Assembly: GCF_002846335.1 (NCBI RefSeq)
Contig: NZ_PJMQ01000001.1
Location: forward strand, 3,906,001 to 3,970,000
Length of the DNA: 64,000 bases
Source: Janthinobacterium sp. 61
Lineage (GTDB): Bacteria; Pseudomonadota; Gammaproteobacteria; Burkholderiales; Burkholderiaceae_D
Direction of reading: 5' to 3'
The notes under the pieces are model-generated. The model was given only the letters and a program-made list of their open reading frames with translations. It was not told where the DNA came from and did no database searches. This document shows, piece by piece, positions 18,443 to 27,852 of the stretch. Position numbers and translations under genes: made by a program. How positions within the stretch are numbered: the stretch's first letter is position 1; each line of letters starts with the position of its first letter.

Positions 18443-20002
18443 CTAGCCGGCTATCGCCGCCAAGTGTTCGCGCACCCGCGCCAGATCTGTCTCGCGCATA
18501 CGCGCCGCTGTCTGGCGCAAGGATTTTTCCGCACCGGCCACACCGGCCGCCGCGGCCATCGACAGCCAGATATACGCCTGCTGCAAATCAAGCGGGCCAC
18601 CCTGGCCGCTGGCCGCCATCAAGCCCAGATTCATTTGCGCCCGTGCATGGCCCTGGCGCGCGGCCAGCGCATACCAATCCCAGGCGGCGGCATAATCCTG
18701 CGGCACATCCTGGCCATTATCGTGCCGCAGGCCCAGCGCAAACTGGGCCAGGCTATGGCCCTGCGCGGCGGCGCGGCAATAACAGGCGCAGGCCAGCTGG
18801 CTGTCTGGCGCCGGGCTATCGTCGCGGTCATGCAAGACGCCCTGCATGTATTGCGCCGGCGCGTAATCCTGCTCGGCGGCGCGGCGGTACCACTCCAGCG
18901 CCAGCGACAAATCCTGCGGTACGCCCTGGCCATGTTCGTAGCGCAGGCCCAGGTCGAACTGCGCCCGCACATGCCCCTGGTCGGCCGCCTTGCGGTACCA
19001 GAAGATGGCTTCCTGCATATCGACGGGCATGCCCTGTCCATGCTCATGCAGCAGTCCCAGCTGATACTGTGCGGCGGGAAAGCCCTGCCCGGCCGCCTGG
19101 CGGTAGAACACCTGCGCCCGGGTGTAGTCCTGCGCGCCATGTTCATGGTGCAGGCCCAGGTTGTGCTGGGCCGCCGCATGCCCCTGCCCAGCCGCCTTGA
19201 CATACCAGTCGAGTGCCGCCTGCTTATCGCAGGGCACGCCCTGACCATTGTCGTAGATCAGGCCCAGATTGAACTGCGAACTGGCGTGGCCCTGCTCGGC
19301 GGCGCGCCGGTACCAGCTGATCGCCTTCCCGCTGTCCTGCGGCAGCACGTCGCCGTTTTCATAGCGTAGCGCCAGGTTGAACTGGGCCGGCGCATAGCCT
19401 TGTTCGGCCGCCTTGCGCATCCAGGCCGTCGCCTGCTGGCGGTCCTGCCGCACGCCCTGGCCATTGTCGTAGCGCAGGCCCAGGTTGAACTGGGCGCGCG
19501 CATAGCCCTGTTCGGCCGCCTTGCGATACCAGGCGATGGCTTGCACGAAATCCTGCGGCACGCCCTTGCCATTGTCATACATCATGCCCAGATTGTTTTG
19601 TGCTCCCGCGTCGCCCTGCTCGGCCGCGCGGCTAAACCACAGCATGGCTAGCGCGCTGTCTTGTGCGAGTCCCTGGCCCTTGGCATACAGCCAGCCCAGG
19701 TTGTACTGCGCCGCCGCGTAACCCTGCTCGGCTGCCTGCTGGTACCAGTGCGCGGCCTGCGCAAAATCCTGCGCCACGCCCTGTCCCTTCTGGCACATCA
19801 CGCCCAGGTTGTATTGCGCGTGCTCGAGTCCCTGCGCGGCAGCCATGCCATACCAGTGCAATGCCAGCGCATAGCTTTGCTCGATACCCTGGCCGTTGAA
19901 ATACATGAAACCCAGGCTGTGCTGGGCATTCGCATTGCCCTTCTCGGCCAGTCCTTTCAGGCGCAGGTAGTCGGCCGTGTAACGGGAAGCTGCAGGCGGC
20001 AT
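18443..20002 (-). CDS. Sel1-repeat (TPR-like) protein
   Basis: The product has 519 residues and no signal peptide or membrane helix, so it is likely cytoplasmic. From about residue 27 it consists of 13 tandem 36-residue Sel1 repeats with the pattern AQxNLGxxYxxGQGVxQDxxxAxxWYxxAAxQG, plus a partial last unit. The eighth repeat is shortened after HEHGAQ. Sel1 solenoids act as protein-interaction scaffolds. It starts 3 bp after the stop of the GGDEF/EAL response regulator, so it is the third gene of that operon. A role as adaptor for the two upstream signalling proteins is inference. Confidence 0.93.
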   Translation of the reverse strand: MPPAASRYTADYLRLKGLAEKGNANAQHSLGFMYFNGQGIEQSYALALHWYGMAAAQGLEHAQYNLGVMCQKGQGVAQDFAQAAHWYQQAAEQGYAAAQYNLGWLYAKGQGLAQDSALAMLWFSRAAEQGDAGAQNNLGMMYDNGKGVPQDFVQAIAWYRKAAEQGYARAQFNLGLRYDNGQGVRQDRQQATAWMRKAAEQGYAPAQFNLALRYENGDVLPQDSGKAISWYRRAAEQGHASSQFNLGLIYDNGQGVPCDKQAALDWYVKAAGQGHAAAQHNLGLHHEHGAQDYTRAQVFYRQAAGQGFPAAQYQLGLLHEHGQGMPVDMQEAIFWYRKAADQGHVRAQFDLGLRYEHGQGVPQDLSLALEWYRRAAEQDYAPAQYMQGVLHDRDDSPAPDSQLACACYCRAAAQGHSLAQFALGLRHDNGQDVPQDYAAAWDWYALAARQGHARAQMNLGLMAASGQGGPLDLQQAYIWLSMAAAAGVAGAEKSLRQTAARMRETDLARVREHLAAIAG

Positions 20003-20005
20003 GGA

Positions 20006-22210
20006 TCAGGCCTCGATGGCCAGCGGCTGCGGAGCACCCGGTGCGGCATCGGCGATCAGGCGATTCTGCTCCTGCAGCACGCCGATGAAATTGCCCAGCG
20101 AAATGGGGCGGTGATACAGATAGCCCTGCATCGTGGTGCACCCCTTGTCCTGCAGGTAGCGCGCCTGCCCTTCCGTTTCCACGCCCTCGGCGATCAGGTG
20201 CAGGCCCAGTCCGCGCGCAATCGAAATGATGGCCAGGATGACGGGATAGTGTCCGTGCTCGTCGTGGATTTCCTTCACAAACGACTGGTCGATCTTGATG
20301 GTGTGGATGGGGAAGCGGTGCAGATACGACAGCGAGGAATAGCCAGTGCCGAAATCGTCGATGGCGACAGACACGCCCAGCTGGCACAGCTTGTTCAATT
20401 GCTCGATCGCATACTGCGGGTTGCGGATGCAGATGTTTTCCGTGATTTCCACTTCGATCTTTTCCGGCGCGATGCCATAGCGCGTCAGCGCGCCGCGCAT
20501 CTTCTCGAAAAAGTCACCCCGGTCCAGGTATTGCGGCGACAAATTCAGCGATAGGCGCACAGCTTCGCCGCCGGCCGCATTCCACTGCACCAGATCGCGG
20601 CACAGGGCGCCCAGCATCCAGTCCGAGATCGGCAGCATCAAGCCGTTTTCCTCGGCAAACGGCAGGAATTCTCCGGCAGTCAGCAAGCCACGTTGCGGGT
20701 GGTTCCAGCGCATCAGGCCTTCGGCGCCAACGATGCGGCCCGTCATCACATCCACCTGCGGCTGGTAATACATCTCCAGCTGGTTCAGCTCCAGCGCCTT
20801 GCGCAGGCTCTGCTCGAGCGCGATCTTCTGGTGCGACACATCGAGCATGGACTCGTGATAAAAACTGTGACCGTTCTTGCCCAACGCCTTGACCTGGTAC
20901 ATGGCGATGTCGGCATGGCGCAGCAGCTCGTCGATGGTCTCGCCGTCACCCGGATAGATGGCGATGCCGATGGACGCCGAAATATGCACCTGGTTGCCAT
21001 CGAGGTCGAAGGGCTGGTGCAGGCATTCGAGGAATTTGTCGGCGATCAGGCGTGCATCCTGGCGGTCGCGCAGTTCCGGCAGCACGATGGTGAATTCATC
21101 GCCGCCCTGGCGCGCCAGGGTATCGCCGCGGCGCAGGCAATCCTTCAGGCGCAGCGCCACCTGTTGCAGCAGCTCGTCGCCCTTCACGTGACCCAGCGTG
21201 TCGTTGACCAGCTTGAAGCGATCCAGATCGATGAACATCACGGCCAATTCCGTCAGCTTGCGCCGCGCCTGGATCACGGCCAGCCCCAGGCGATCCTTGA
21301 ACAGCATGCGGTTCGGCAGATCCGTCAAAATGTCGTGGTAGGCCTGGTAGGAGATGACTTCCTCGGCCCGTTTGCGGTCGGTGATGTCGCGCGCCACGCC
21401 ATAGGTGCCGAAGTACTCCTGCTTCCTGGCCTCGTGATCGAGGCTGTGCATGCCGATCGAATTGAGCGGGATCGTCATCAGCGTGTTGCTGAAGGTTCGG
21501 TCGCTGCCGCTGCCGCTATGGCATTTCAGGCGCAGTTCCACATTGCGCGAAGCGCGCTCGTCGAGGCGGCGTTCATTGAAAGCATAGCGCGCCCGCTCCT
21601 GGTCTTCATCATGCACGAGAATAGAGTAATGGCTGCCGATCAGCTCTTCCCGGCTAAAGCCCAGCAACTGGTGCACCCTGTCGTTGATGAAGGTGATGCG
21701 GCCTTCATGGTTCAGGGTATAGATGATGTCGGGCGAGCTGTCGACCAGGTAGCGGTACATCTTTTCCGAGTTTTCCAGCTGCAGCGCGATGCGCTCGTTC
21801 TCCAGCGCCAGCTTGCGCTTTTGCAGCGCGTTCTCCACCGTCTTGAGCAGCTCCTCGCGGCTATAGGGCTTGCGCAGATAATCGTAGGCGCCACGTTTCA
21901 GGGCGCCGATGGCCGCCTCGATGCCGACGTCGCCGCTCATGACAATCACGTCGCCCTCGATGCCGCGCCGGTTGATGTGGTCCATGATTTCATGGCCGCT
22001 CATGTCAGGCAGGCGCAAATCGAGCAGGATCAGGTCGAAGCGCAGTTTCGACAGCTGCGCCAGCGCCTCGCTGCCGCAGGTGGCCGTGTACAGCTGGTAG
22101 CCGCGATCCTTCAGCAATTCGTGGAGGGAAGCGAGCAGGCGGGGCTCGTCATCGACCAGCAGGATGCGCGGGCTGTTTTCCAGATCAAATGGAATGGCGG
22201 ATGAGGTCAT
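20006..22210 (-). CDS. Response regulator with PAS, GGDEF and EAL domains
   Basis: The product has 734 residues. The N-terminal receiver domain (about 14-130) has acidic D20/D21 and phospho-acceptor D64. A PAS/PAC sensor occupies about 148-280. The diguanylate cyclase domain (about 285-445) has intact GGDEF at 369-373. The EAL domain (about 460-715) has the motif as EGL (E497-G498-L499), with NLSPQYL, EITENICI, DDFGTGYSS and KIDQSF retained, so phosphodiesterase activity is plausible despite the changed middle residue. It would adjust cyclic di-GMP on phosphorylation. Its gene begins 5 bp after the HDOD-kinase gene, its likely phosphodonor. Confidence 0.94.
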   Translation of the reverse strand: MTSSAIPFDLENSPRILLVDDEPRLLASLHELLKDRGYQLYTATCGSEALAQLSKLRFDLILLDLRLPDMSGHEIMDHINRRGIEGDVIVMSGDVGIEAAIGALKRGAYDYLRKPYSREELLKTVENALQKRKLALENERIALQLENSEKMYRYLVDSSPDIIYTLNHEGRITFINDRVHQLLGFSREELIGSHYSILVHDEDQERARYAFNERRLDERASRNVELRLKCHSGSGSDRTFSNTLMTIPLNSIGMHSLDHEARKQEYFGTYGVARDITDRKRAEEVISYQAYHDILTDLPNRMLFKDRLGLAVIQARRKLTELAVMFIDLDRFKLVNDTLGHVKGDELLQQVALRLKDCLRRGDTLARQGGDEFTIVLPELRDRQDARLIADKFLECLHQPFDLDGNQVHISASIGIAIYPGDGETIDELLRHADIAMYQVKALGKNGHSFYHESMLDVSHQKIALEQSLRKALELNQLEMYYQPQVDVMTGRIVGAEGLMRWNHPQRGLLTAGEFLPFAEENGLMLPISDWMLGALCRDLVQWNAAGGEAVRLSLNLSPQYLDRGDFFEKMRGALTRYGIAPEKIEVEITENICIRNPQYAIEQLNKLCQLGVSVAIDDFGTGYSSLSYLHRFPIHTIKIDQSFVKEIHDEHGHYPVILAIISIARGLGLHLIAEGVETEGQARYLQDKGCTTMQGYLYHRPISLGNFIGVLQEQNRLIADAAPGAPQPLAIEA

Positions 22211-22215
22211 GGACG

Positions 22216-24381
22216 TTACGAAGACAAGGCAGTATTGTCGGGTGCGGGCAGCGCGGCTGAAGCGCTAGTCGGCAAGGGAATGGGCAGTAGAATTTCAAAC
22301 GACGTGCCGGACTTGCTGCTGCGGCAACCGATCACGCCATGCAGGCGCGTGACCAGGTCATGCACGATGGACAGGCCCAGGCCGTGATGCGCCCCTTCCT
22401 TGCTGCTGCGCACAGGGGAAAACAGATTGGCCAGCACCTCCGGCGCCAGGCCGGCGCCATTGTCGCTGACGCACAGTTCCAGGTACAGGCGACGGTCGCG
22501 GTTGACGTGGCCACGATTCGCCACTTCGATGCGCCCGCCATTGGGCAGGGCTTCGACGGCGTTTTTCAGCAGGTTGAGCAGGATTTGCTTGAGCATGTCG
22601 GCATCGGCCTCCACCTCGCATGGCGCGTCCTGCATGCGCGTGACCACCTCGATCTTGGGCGGCAGGAAGTCCGTGGCACGGAACAATCGCAGCACATCGT
22701 CGACCACGCGCGCGCAATCTGTGACGCCGCCCGCTACCGTCGGCTGCAGATCTGCCAGGCCGCCGATCAACTGCCCGACCCGGTCGATTTCTTCGTTCAG
22801 GATAGCCATCTCGCCGCTGACCTGCTCCTGTTTCTCCAGCTTGTGATCGAGCACGCTCAAGTAGTTCTTGATGATGGACAACGGGTTATTCACTTCATGC
22901 ACGACGCGACGCGACGCGGCACGGTATTCTTCGGCCACGTGATCGAGCTGGCGCCGTGCCAGGCCGCGCGCGCTGATGGCCGTTTCCAGCGCCGTGGCGG
23001 CCTGGTTGGCATACGCGCGCAGGAAACCCTCGCGCTTCTGGAAGGCGGGAATCCGCCACGCCGCCACGCCGCCAATGAGGACACCAAGGCTGCGCTGGCC
23101 CGACGCCAAAGGCACGCAGACCAGGCTGTCGGTACCGAGAATGCGAAATAGCTGCTCCTCGACGATGCCCAGCGCCGGCATGTCGCGCTTTAAAAAGGCC
23201 AACTGGGACTCCAGCGCCGAAGCGGCCAGCGGACCGCCCTTGGCCAGCGGGATCGAGAAGCCGGCCAGACGCTGCTGATGTTCACCCGCCGCCACGCCCA
23301 CCAGCGCATGGCCGGTGGGGTTTTGCAGCAGGATGACGGCGGTTTCAAAGTCGAACAGGATGCGCGCCGAGCGCGTGATGGCTTCGAGCAGGCTGCTCTC
23401 GCCCTGCTGCCGTGCAAAGGTCTGGCCCACTTCGGAGACCAGCACCATGTTGCGCACTTCGTCGGACAGGCGCTGCTGCACCGGATCGACGGGTGGCGGA
23501 ACATACGCGGGCGGAGTGGCGATATCGTCCGCGCCGGCCAGGTCGATGCCCAGGTGTTGCGCGGTCTGCTCCACCTGGCGCGCAACGCCGCCGGCCAGGT
23601 TTTCCAGTACCTCCAGTTCCAGCGCGCATAGCTGGGCCGCCTGCGCAATCGATTCCGCATCGTCAGCATGGCAGCACAGCAAGTGCGCCAGGCGCACGAT
23701 GCGGATCAAAGGATGACTGGCCTCCAGGCGCGCCAGCGGTTCATGGTGATACAGCACACTGTCGGCCAGGAAGGAATCGAGATGCCAGCGCTCGATCAGC
23801 CAGGCGCCCGCTTCGGCATGCGTGATCTGCAAGGTGCGCTGCTCCACCGCGCACAGGGCGGCATCGTCGCGCGCCATGAAATTGAATGCGTATTCCTTCG
23901 GCGCCGTGGCCAGCAAGGCCAGGCGGCCCACGTTGTGCAGCAGTCCCGCAAGGTACGCTTCCTCGACGTGCGGATAGGCCATGGCCTTGGCCAGCGCGCG
24001 CGCCATGACGGCGGCCGACAGCGAGCTTTTCCAGAAGGCGCGCAAATCTGTGCTGCCGGAATGGGGAAAGCTGCTGAAGGTCTGGAACACGGATTCGCTG
24101 ATGACCAGGGTCTTGATCATGTCCGTGCCCAGCGACACGAGCGACTGTTCCAGGCTGACGACCTTGCCCTGGCGATGGTAGGCCGAGCTGTTGGCCACGC
24201 CGAGGATTTTGCTGGTCATGCCCGCATCCTTGGCGATCAGGGCGGCCAGCTCAGGCATGCCTGCATCGTCGGCCTGCAGGTGGGCGATCAGCTTGATGAG
24301 AATCTGCGGCATGGCCGGCAGGCGGGCAATCAGCAGGCGATTGCGAATATCTTGATCAGATTGATGCATCGTATCAGGCAT
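22216..24381 (-). CDS. HDOD-GAF-histidine kinase hybrid sensor
   Basis: The product has 721 residues. An HDOD domain (about 15-215) has the HD position as HN (GLLHNVGRL, H149-N150), typical of HDOD rather than active HD-GYP enzymes. A GAF-like sensor domain spans about 320-470. The kinase part has HEVNNP with phospho-accepting H495, an N-box LLNLLKNAVEAL, and ATP-lid motifs DNGAGL and GLGLSIV. No membrane segments are seen, so sensing is cytoplasmic. It is the first gene of a three-gene operon with the GGDEF/EAL regulator and the Sel1 protein. The ATG at 24369 is an alternative start. The signal is unknown. Confidence 0.92.
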   Translation of the reverse strand: MPDTMHQSDQDIRNRLLIARLPAMPQILIKLIAHLQADDAGMPELAALIAKDAGMTSKILGVANSSAYHRQGKVVSLEQSLVSLGTDMIKTLVISESVFQTFSSFPHSGSTDLRAFWKSSLSAAVMARALAKAMAYPHVEEAYLAGLLHNVGRLALLATAPKEYAFNFMARDDAALCAVEQRTLQITHAEAGAWLIERWHLDSFLADSVLYHHEPLARLEASHPLIRIVRLAHLLCCHADDAESIAQAAQLCALELEVLENLAGGVARQVEQTAQHLGIDLAGADDIATPPAYVPPPVDPVQQRLSDEVRNMVLVSEVGQTFARQQGESSLLEAITRSARILFDFETAVILLQNPTGHALVGVAAGEHQQRLAGFSIPLAKGGPLAASALESQLAFLKRDMPALGIVEEQLFRILGTDSLVCVPLASGQRSLGVLIGGVAAWRIPAFQKREGFLRAYANQAATALETAISARGLARRQLDHVAEEYRAASRRVVHEVNNPLSIIKNYLSVLDHKLEKQEQVSGEMAILNEEIDRVGQLIGGLADLQPTVAGGVTDCARVVDDVLRLFRATDFLPPKIEVVTRMQDAPCEVEADADMLKQILLNLLKNAVEALPNGGRIEVANRGHVNRDRRLYLELCVSDNGAGLAPEVLANLFSPVRSSKEGAHHGLGLSIVHDLVTRLHGVIGCRSSKSGTSFEILLPIPLPTSASAALPAPDNTALSS

Positions 24382-24572
24382 TGCCGGTTCGAAAAGGATG
24401 AGCGCTCAGCTGCAAAGCGCGGCCACGTTCAGAGGAATCCTCCACTCCTGTAACCCAAAAATAAACTGCCTGAGAGGATGCCGGGTAAAAAGTCATCTTA
24501 TCATAAGCATCGGATATTACTTGCAATATAGAAAATTAAGTTGAAATAAATCCAGCGTTCCGCCATGGAAAC

Positions 24573-25853
24573 TTATGCCTTGAAGGAACCCATCAAACGG
24601 TGGCGGAAGCGCCGCGAGATCAGCCACAGCGCCAACGCCAGGGCCGTAAATGCCAGCTGGCCCGAGGCCAGCCACAGCACGGAGCCGGACAGCAGGGGCG
24701 AAATCACGCCGGCTACCACGGCGCCGAGCAAGGTGCTGGCGAACGACTGGCACGAAGCGACAGTGCCGCGGATATGCGGGAACAGGTCCAGCGCCAGCAG
24801 GGTCGCGCCCGGCCCCACCAGCGACATGCCGAAGGTGTAGAAGAACAGGGGCAGTACCGACCAGGGCAACGAGGGCGGCAGGAACAGATGGTATATGACA
24901 TTGACGCTGGCAGCGCACAGCAGGAAGGCAAAGCCGATGCCGATCTGGCGCGCGAACGTGACCTTGCCGGCGATGCGGTTGGCCGCCAGGGCGCCCATGA
25001 AAATCCCGCTCACGCACGGGATGAAGAGCCAGCCGAACTGCGACGGCCCCAGGTGCAGCTGCTTGGGCAGCATTTCCGGTGCGGCCGTGATGAACAGGAA
25101 CAGGCCAGCGAAATTGAGGGCGACGATGCCGGCCTTGATGTGGAACAGGGGCGAACGCAGGATCTGGCCATAGCTCGATGCCAGGAAACGGGGATTGAAG
25201 GGCTGGCGCTTTTCCATCGGCAAGGTTTCAGGCAAGCGCCAGTAGCAGAACGCCAGCAGGATCACCGTATAAAAAGCGAGGAACAGGAAAATCGATCGCC
25301 AGTCGAACCAGATGACGATCCAGCCGCCAAGAATCGGCGCCACGGCCGGGGCGATGGAAAAGATCATCGTCACCAGCGACAGCAACCGCGCCGCCGCCGC
25401 ATCGGAATACAGGTCGCGGATAATGGCGCGGCTGATCACCACGCCGGCGCCGGCCGAGACGCCCTGCATGATGCGGAAGAACCACAGATAGTGCACCGTG
25501 TGCGCCGAAGCGCAACCGAGCGAGCCGATGGCAAACATCAGCAGCGACACAAGGATGACATTGCGCCGGCCGAAGGTATCCGAGATAGCCCCATGCCACA
25601 GCACCATGCCGGCAAAGGCCAGCATGTAGAACGTCAGCGACTGCTGCACTTCCAGCGGCGACGCCTGCAGCGAACCCTGGATCGCGCCAAAGGCGGGCAG
25701 ATACGTGTCGATCGACAGGGGACCCAGCATCGACAGGCCGGCCAGCATCATGGCCAGTGCACCGCGGCTCAGCGGTGCCATGTGGCTCGGGGTGGGAGGC
25801 GGAACGGGCGTAACCGGGTCGGGCGGCACATCGGCAGGAGGGGTGGGAAACAT
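24573..25853 (-). CDS. Bcr/CflA-family drug efflux MFS transporter
   Basis: The product has 426 residues and about 12 transmembrane helices. The start at 25853 gives a Pro-rich cytoplasmic lead (PPADVPPDPVTPVPPPTP) before helix 1; the frame is open further upstream but without a better start. The Bcr/CflA signature is clear: MLGPLSIDTYLPAF in helix 1, GAISDTFGRRNVILVSL in the 2-3 loop and FFRIMQGVSAGAGVVISRAI in helix 4. It would export small drugs by proton antiport. It ends 191 bp before the HDOD kinase gene. A strong GC hairpin (25869-25896) precedes the start. Confidence 0.9.
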   Translation of the reverse strand: MFPTPPADVPPDPVTPVPPPTPSHMAPLSRGALAMMLAGLSMLGPLSIDTYLPAFGAIQGSLQASPLEVQQSLTFYMLAFAGMVLWHGAISDTFGRRNVILVSLLMFAIGSLGCASAHTVHYLWFFRIMQGVSAGAGVVISRAIIRDLYSDAAAARLLSLVTMIFSIAPAVAPILGGWIVIWFDWRSIFLFLAFYTVILLAFCYWRLPETLPMEKRQPFNPRFLASSYGQILRSPLFHIKAGIVALNFAGLFLFITAAPEMLPKQLHLGPSQFGWLFIPCVSGIFMGALAANRIAGKVTFARQIGIGFAFLLCAASVNVIYHLFLPPSLPWSVLPLFFYTFGMSLVGPGATLLALDLFPHIRGTVASCQSFASTLLGAVVAGVISPLLSGSVLWLASGQLAFTALALALWLISRRFRHRLMGSFKA

Positions 25854-25868
25854 GGCGGATCCAAAGTA

Positions 25869-25896
25869 GCGCGCGGACCGGTTACGGTCCGCGCGC
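25869..25896. other. 12-bp perfect GC hairpin
   Basis: GCGCGCGGACCG pairs perfectly with CGGTCCGCGCGC around a GTTA loop. It lies between the RNA methyltransferase stop and the Bcr-type start, 16 bp upstream of the latter. It lacks a T-tract on either strand, so it is not a standard terminator. It may slow or attenuate transcription. Confidence 0.5.
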
Positions 25897-25927
25897 GGGG
25901 TTACTGCGGGTGTCTTGCTGTGAACGC

Positions 25928-27133
25928 TTACTGCTGTGGTTTGGGTTTGGCTTCTTCGCGGCGATTGTATCCCGCCACCATGTCGAAACGGAACAAACGG
26001 CATTCCAGCGCGCCGTTGAAGAATGGCGTCTTGCGCGCTTCCTTCAAACGCAGCAGCTTGGGCAAGCCCAGGTCGGCCGTGAACAGGAACACGGTCCAGC
26101 CGGCGAAGCGCTGCTTCAGGGTCGTGCCCATGGCCGAATAGAAGGAGGTCGACAATTCATCTTCCGGAATGGTGCTGTCGCCGCGCACACCGATACGCTC
26201 GCCGTACGGCGGGTTGGTCAGCATGATGCCTGGCACATCGCTAGGCGGCTTGACTTCCTGCGCCTCGATCTGTTTCAAGGGCACGTCGAAGCGCACGCCG
26301 GCGCAACGCAGATTATGGCGCGTCATGGCCACCATGTCGCCCGAAATGTCGCTGCCGAAAATGGTCGGTTCCGCTGGAAGCGGATTGACCTTGATGGCGT
26401 TTTTCATGGCATTCCATGGCGCCGGATCGAAGTCATGGAAGTTCTCAAAGGCGAACTGGCGCGTAGCACCCGGCGGAATGCCTTGCAGCATCTGCGCCGC
26501 TTCGGCCAGGATGGTGCCGGAGCCGCACATCGGGTCGAACAGCACCATGCCGGGCTTCCAGCCCGATACGCGCAGCAGGCCGGCGGCCAGGTTTTCGCGC
26601 AACGGCGCGTCGCCCGTCTCTTCACGCCAGCCGCGCTTGAACAGGGCTTCGCCCGAAGTGTCGAGGTAGACGGTAAACGTGTGTGCGTCAAGGAAGCCGA
26701 CGATGCGCATGTCCGGCGTCTTGGTGTTGACCGATGGACGCTCGTTGAACTGGTCGCGGAAGCGGTCGCAGATCGCATCCTTGATTTTCAAGGTGGTAAA
26801 TTCCAGGCTGCGCAGCGGAGATTTCACCGCCGTGACGTCGACGCGGATGGTGTGGTGCACGCCGAACCAGTCTTCCCAGGATTGCGCCAGGGTCAGGTCA
26901 TAAATATCGTTTTCCGTCTTGTAGCCGGAATGGGCCATGCGCATCAGCACGCGCGAAGCGATACGCGAATGCAGGTTGATGCGGTAGGAGTCCAACAGGT
27001 CGCCCGAGCAGTGTACGCCGCCTGGTACCTGATTATGGACCTTCATGGTCGAACTATCCTGGGCGATCTCGCCCAGTTCCTCGGCCAGCGCCGCTTCCAT
27101 GCCGCGCGGGCATGGGCAAAAATATGAAGCCAT
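25928..27133 (-). CDS. THUMP-domain SAM-dependent RNA methyltransferase (RlmL N-terminal-like)
   Basis: The product has 401 residues. The N-terminal part (about 1-160) is the ferredoxin-like and THUMP RNA-binding region, starting YFCPCPRGMEAALAEEL. The C-terminal Rossmann methyltransferase has FDPMCGSGTILAEAA for AdoMet and the catalytic NPPYGERIG motif of N2-guanine methyltransferases. It corresponds to the RlmL half of the bifunctional E. coli RlmKL, as in most betaproteobacteria, so 23S rRNA G2445 methylation is the likely reaction. It is preceded by an AT-rich 90-bp gap carrying a GGGTCAGACCC-type palindrome. Confidence 0.88.
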   Translation of the reverse strand: MASYFCPCPRGMEAALAEELGEIAQDSSTMKVHNQVPGGVHCSGDLLDSYRINLHSRIASRVLMRMAHSGYKTENDIYDLTLAQSWEDWFGVHHTIRVDVTAVKSPLRSLEFTTLKIKDAICDRFRDQFNERPSVNTKTPDMRIVGFLDAHTFTVYLDTSGEALFKRGWREETGDAPLRENLAAGLLRVSGWKPGMVLFDPMCGSGTILAEAAQMLQGIPPGATRQFAFENFHDFDPAPWNAMKNAIKVNPLPAEPTIFGSDISGDMVAMTRHNLRCAGVRFDVPLKQIEAQEVKPPSDVPGIMLTNPPYGERIGVRGDSTIPEDELSTSFYSAMGTTLKQRFAGWTVFLFTADLGLPKLLRLKEARKTPFFNGALECRLFRFDMVAGYNRREEAKPKPQQ

Positions 27134-27188
27134 GATTAGGATACCTTTTATCCGTTAAAAACAATTTTACTTAAAAACAAATGAAATC

Positions 27189-27215
27189 TGGGGTCAGACC
27201 CGACGGGTCTGCCCC
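27189..27215. repeat. GGGTCAGACCC palindrome
   Basis: TGGGGTCAGACCC and GGGTCTGCCCC form an almost perfect inverted repeat with a 3-bp centre. A related GGGTCTGACCCC lies at 60267-60278. Motifs of this type recur between genes in Burkholderiales, so a dispersed short palindromic repeat is likely. Confidence 0.45.
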
Positions 27216-27224
27216 CGGTACTAA

Positions 27225-27842
27225 CTACTTTACTGCCAGCGCCCGCTCGACAAAATCGAGGCGGTCCTGGCCCCAGTACCCTTCTCCATCGACGATGTAC
27301 CACGGCGAACCGAAGACGCTGGCGGCGGTGGCCGCTTCCGTATTGGCATCATATTCGGCCTGCACGCTGGCCGTTTCCGACGTCTTCAGCAACTGGCGGC
27401 CATCGAAACCGGCGTCAAGCGCGATCTGCACCAGTGTCTCTTCATCGCCGATATTGCGCTCTTCGGCCCATAGGCCGCGCATGATGGCGTGCGCCAGATT
27501 CAGCGACGCCTCCACGCCGTGCGCCAGGCGCGTGGCGATGATCAGCTTGGCCGATGCTTCCGGCGACACGGGGAAGAACTTTGGCTGCAAGGTCAGTGGC
27601 ACTTGCAAAAAGGCCGACCAGCGCGCCAGTTCGGCCAGGCGATACGCCTGGCGCTGCGGCGCGCGCTTGGCCAGCGGCAGGCCGCCCGAAACACTGAAGA
27701 CCTTGCCCAGGTCAAAGGGGCGCACGTCAATCTGTGCACCCGTCTTCGCGGCGATGGCCATCAGGCGCGCGTGCCCCAGGTAGGTCCACGGCGAGTGGGG
27801 CGCGAAGAAATACTGCACGACTTTGCTCTGGCTTGCACTCAT
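27225..27842 (-). CDS. 2-hydroxychromene-2-carboxylate isomerase (kappa-GST/DsbA-like)
   Basis: The product has 205 residues and starts at 27842 behind AAGGGA. The thioredoxin-like fold begins FFAPHSPWTYLGH, where Ser17-Pro-Trp is the glutathione-activating site of the isomerase/kappa-class GST family. The C-terminal GSPWYIVDGEGYWGQDRLDFVERAL is diagnostic. The family isomerises naphthalene-pathway intermediates, but no aromatic pathway genes surround it, so the physiological substrate is probably different. It lies 10 bp downstream of hemJ and is probably co-transcribed with it. Confidence 0.88.
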   Translation of the reverse strand: MSASQSKVVQYFFAPHSPWTYLGHARLMAIAAKTGAQIDVRPFDLGKVFSVSGGLPLAKRAPQRQAYRLAELARWSAFLQVPLTLQPKFFPVSPEASAKLIIATRLAHGVEASLNLAHAIMRGLWAEERNIGDEETLVQIALDAGFDGRQLLKTSETASVQAEYDANTEAATAASVFGSPWYIVDGEGYWGQDRLDFVERALAVK

Positions 27843-27852
27843 CTCGATTCCC

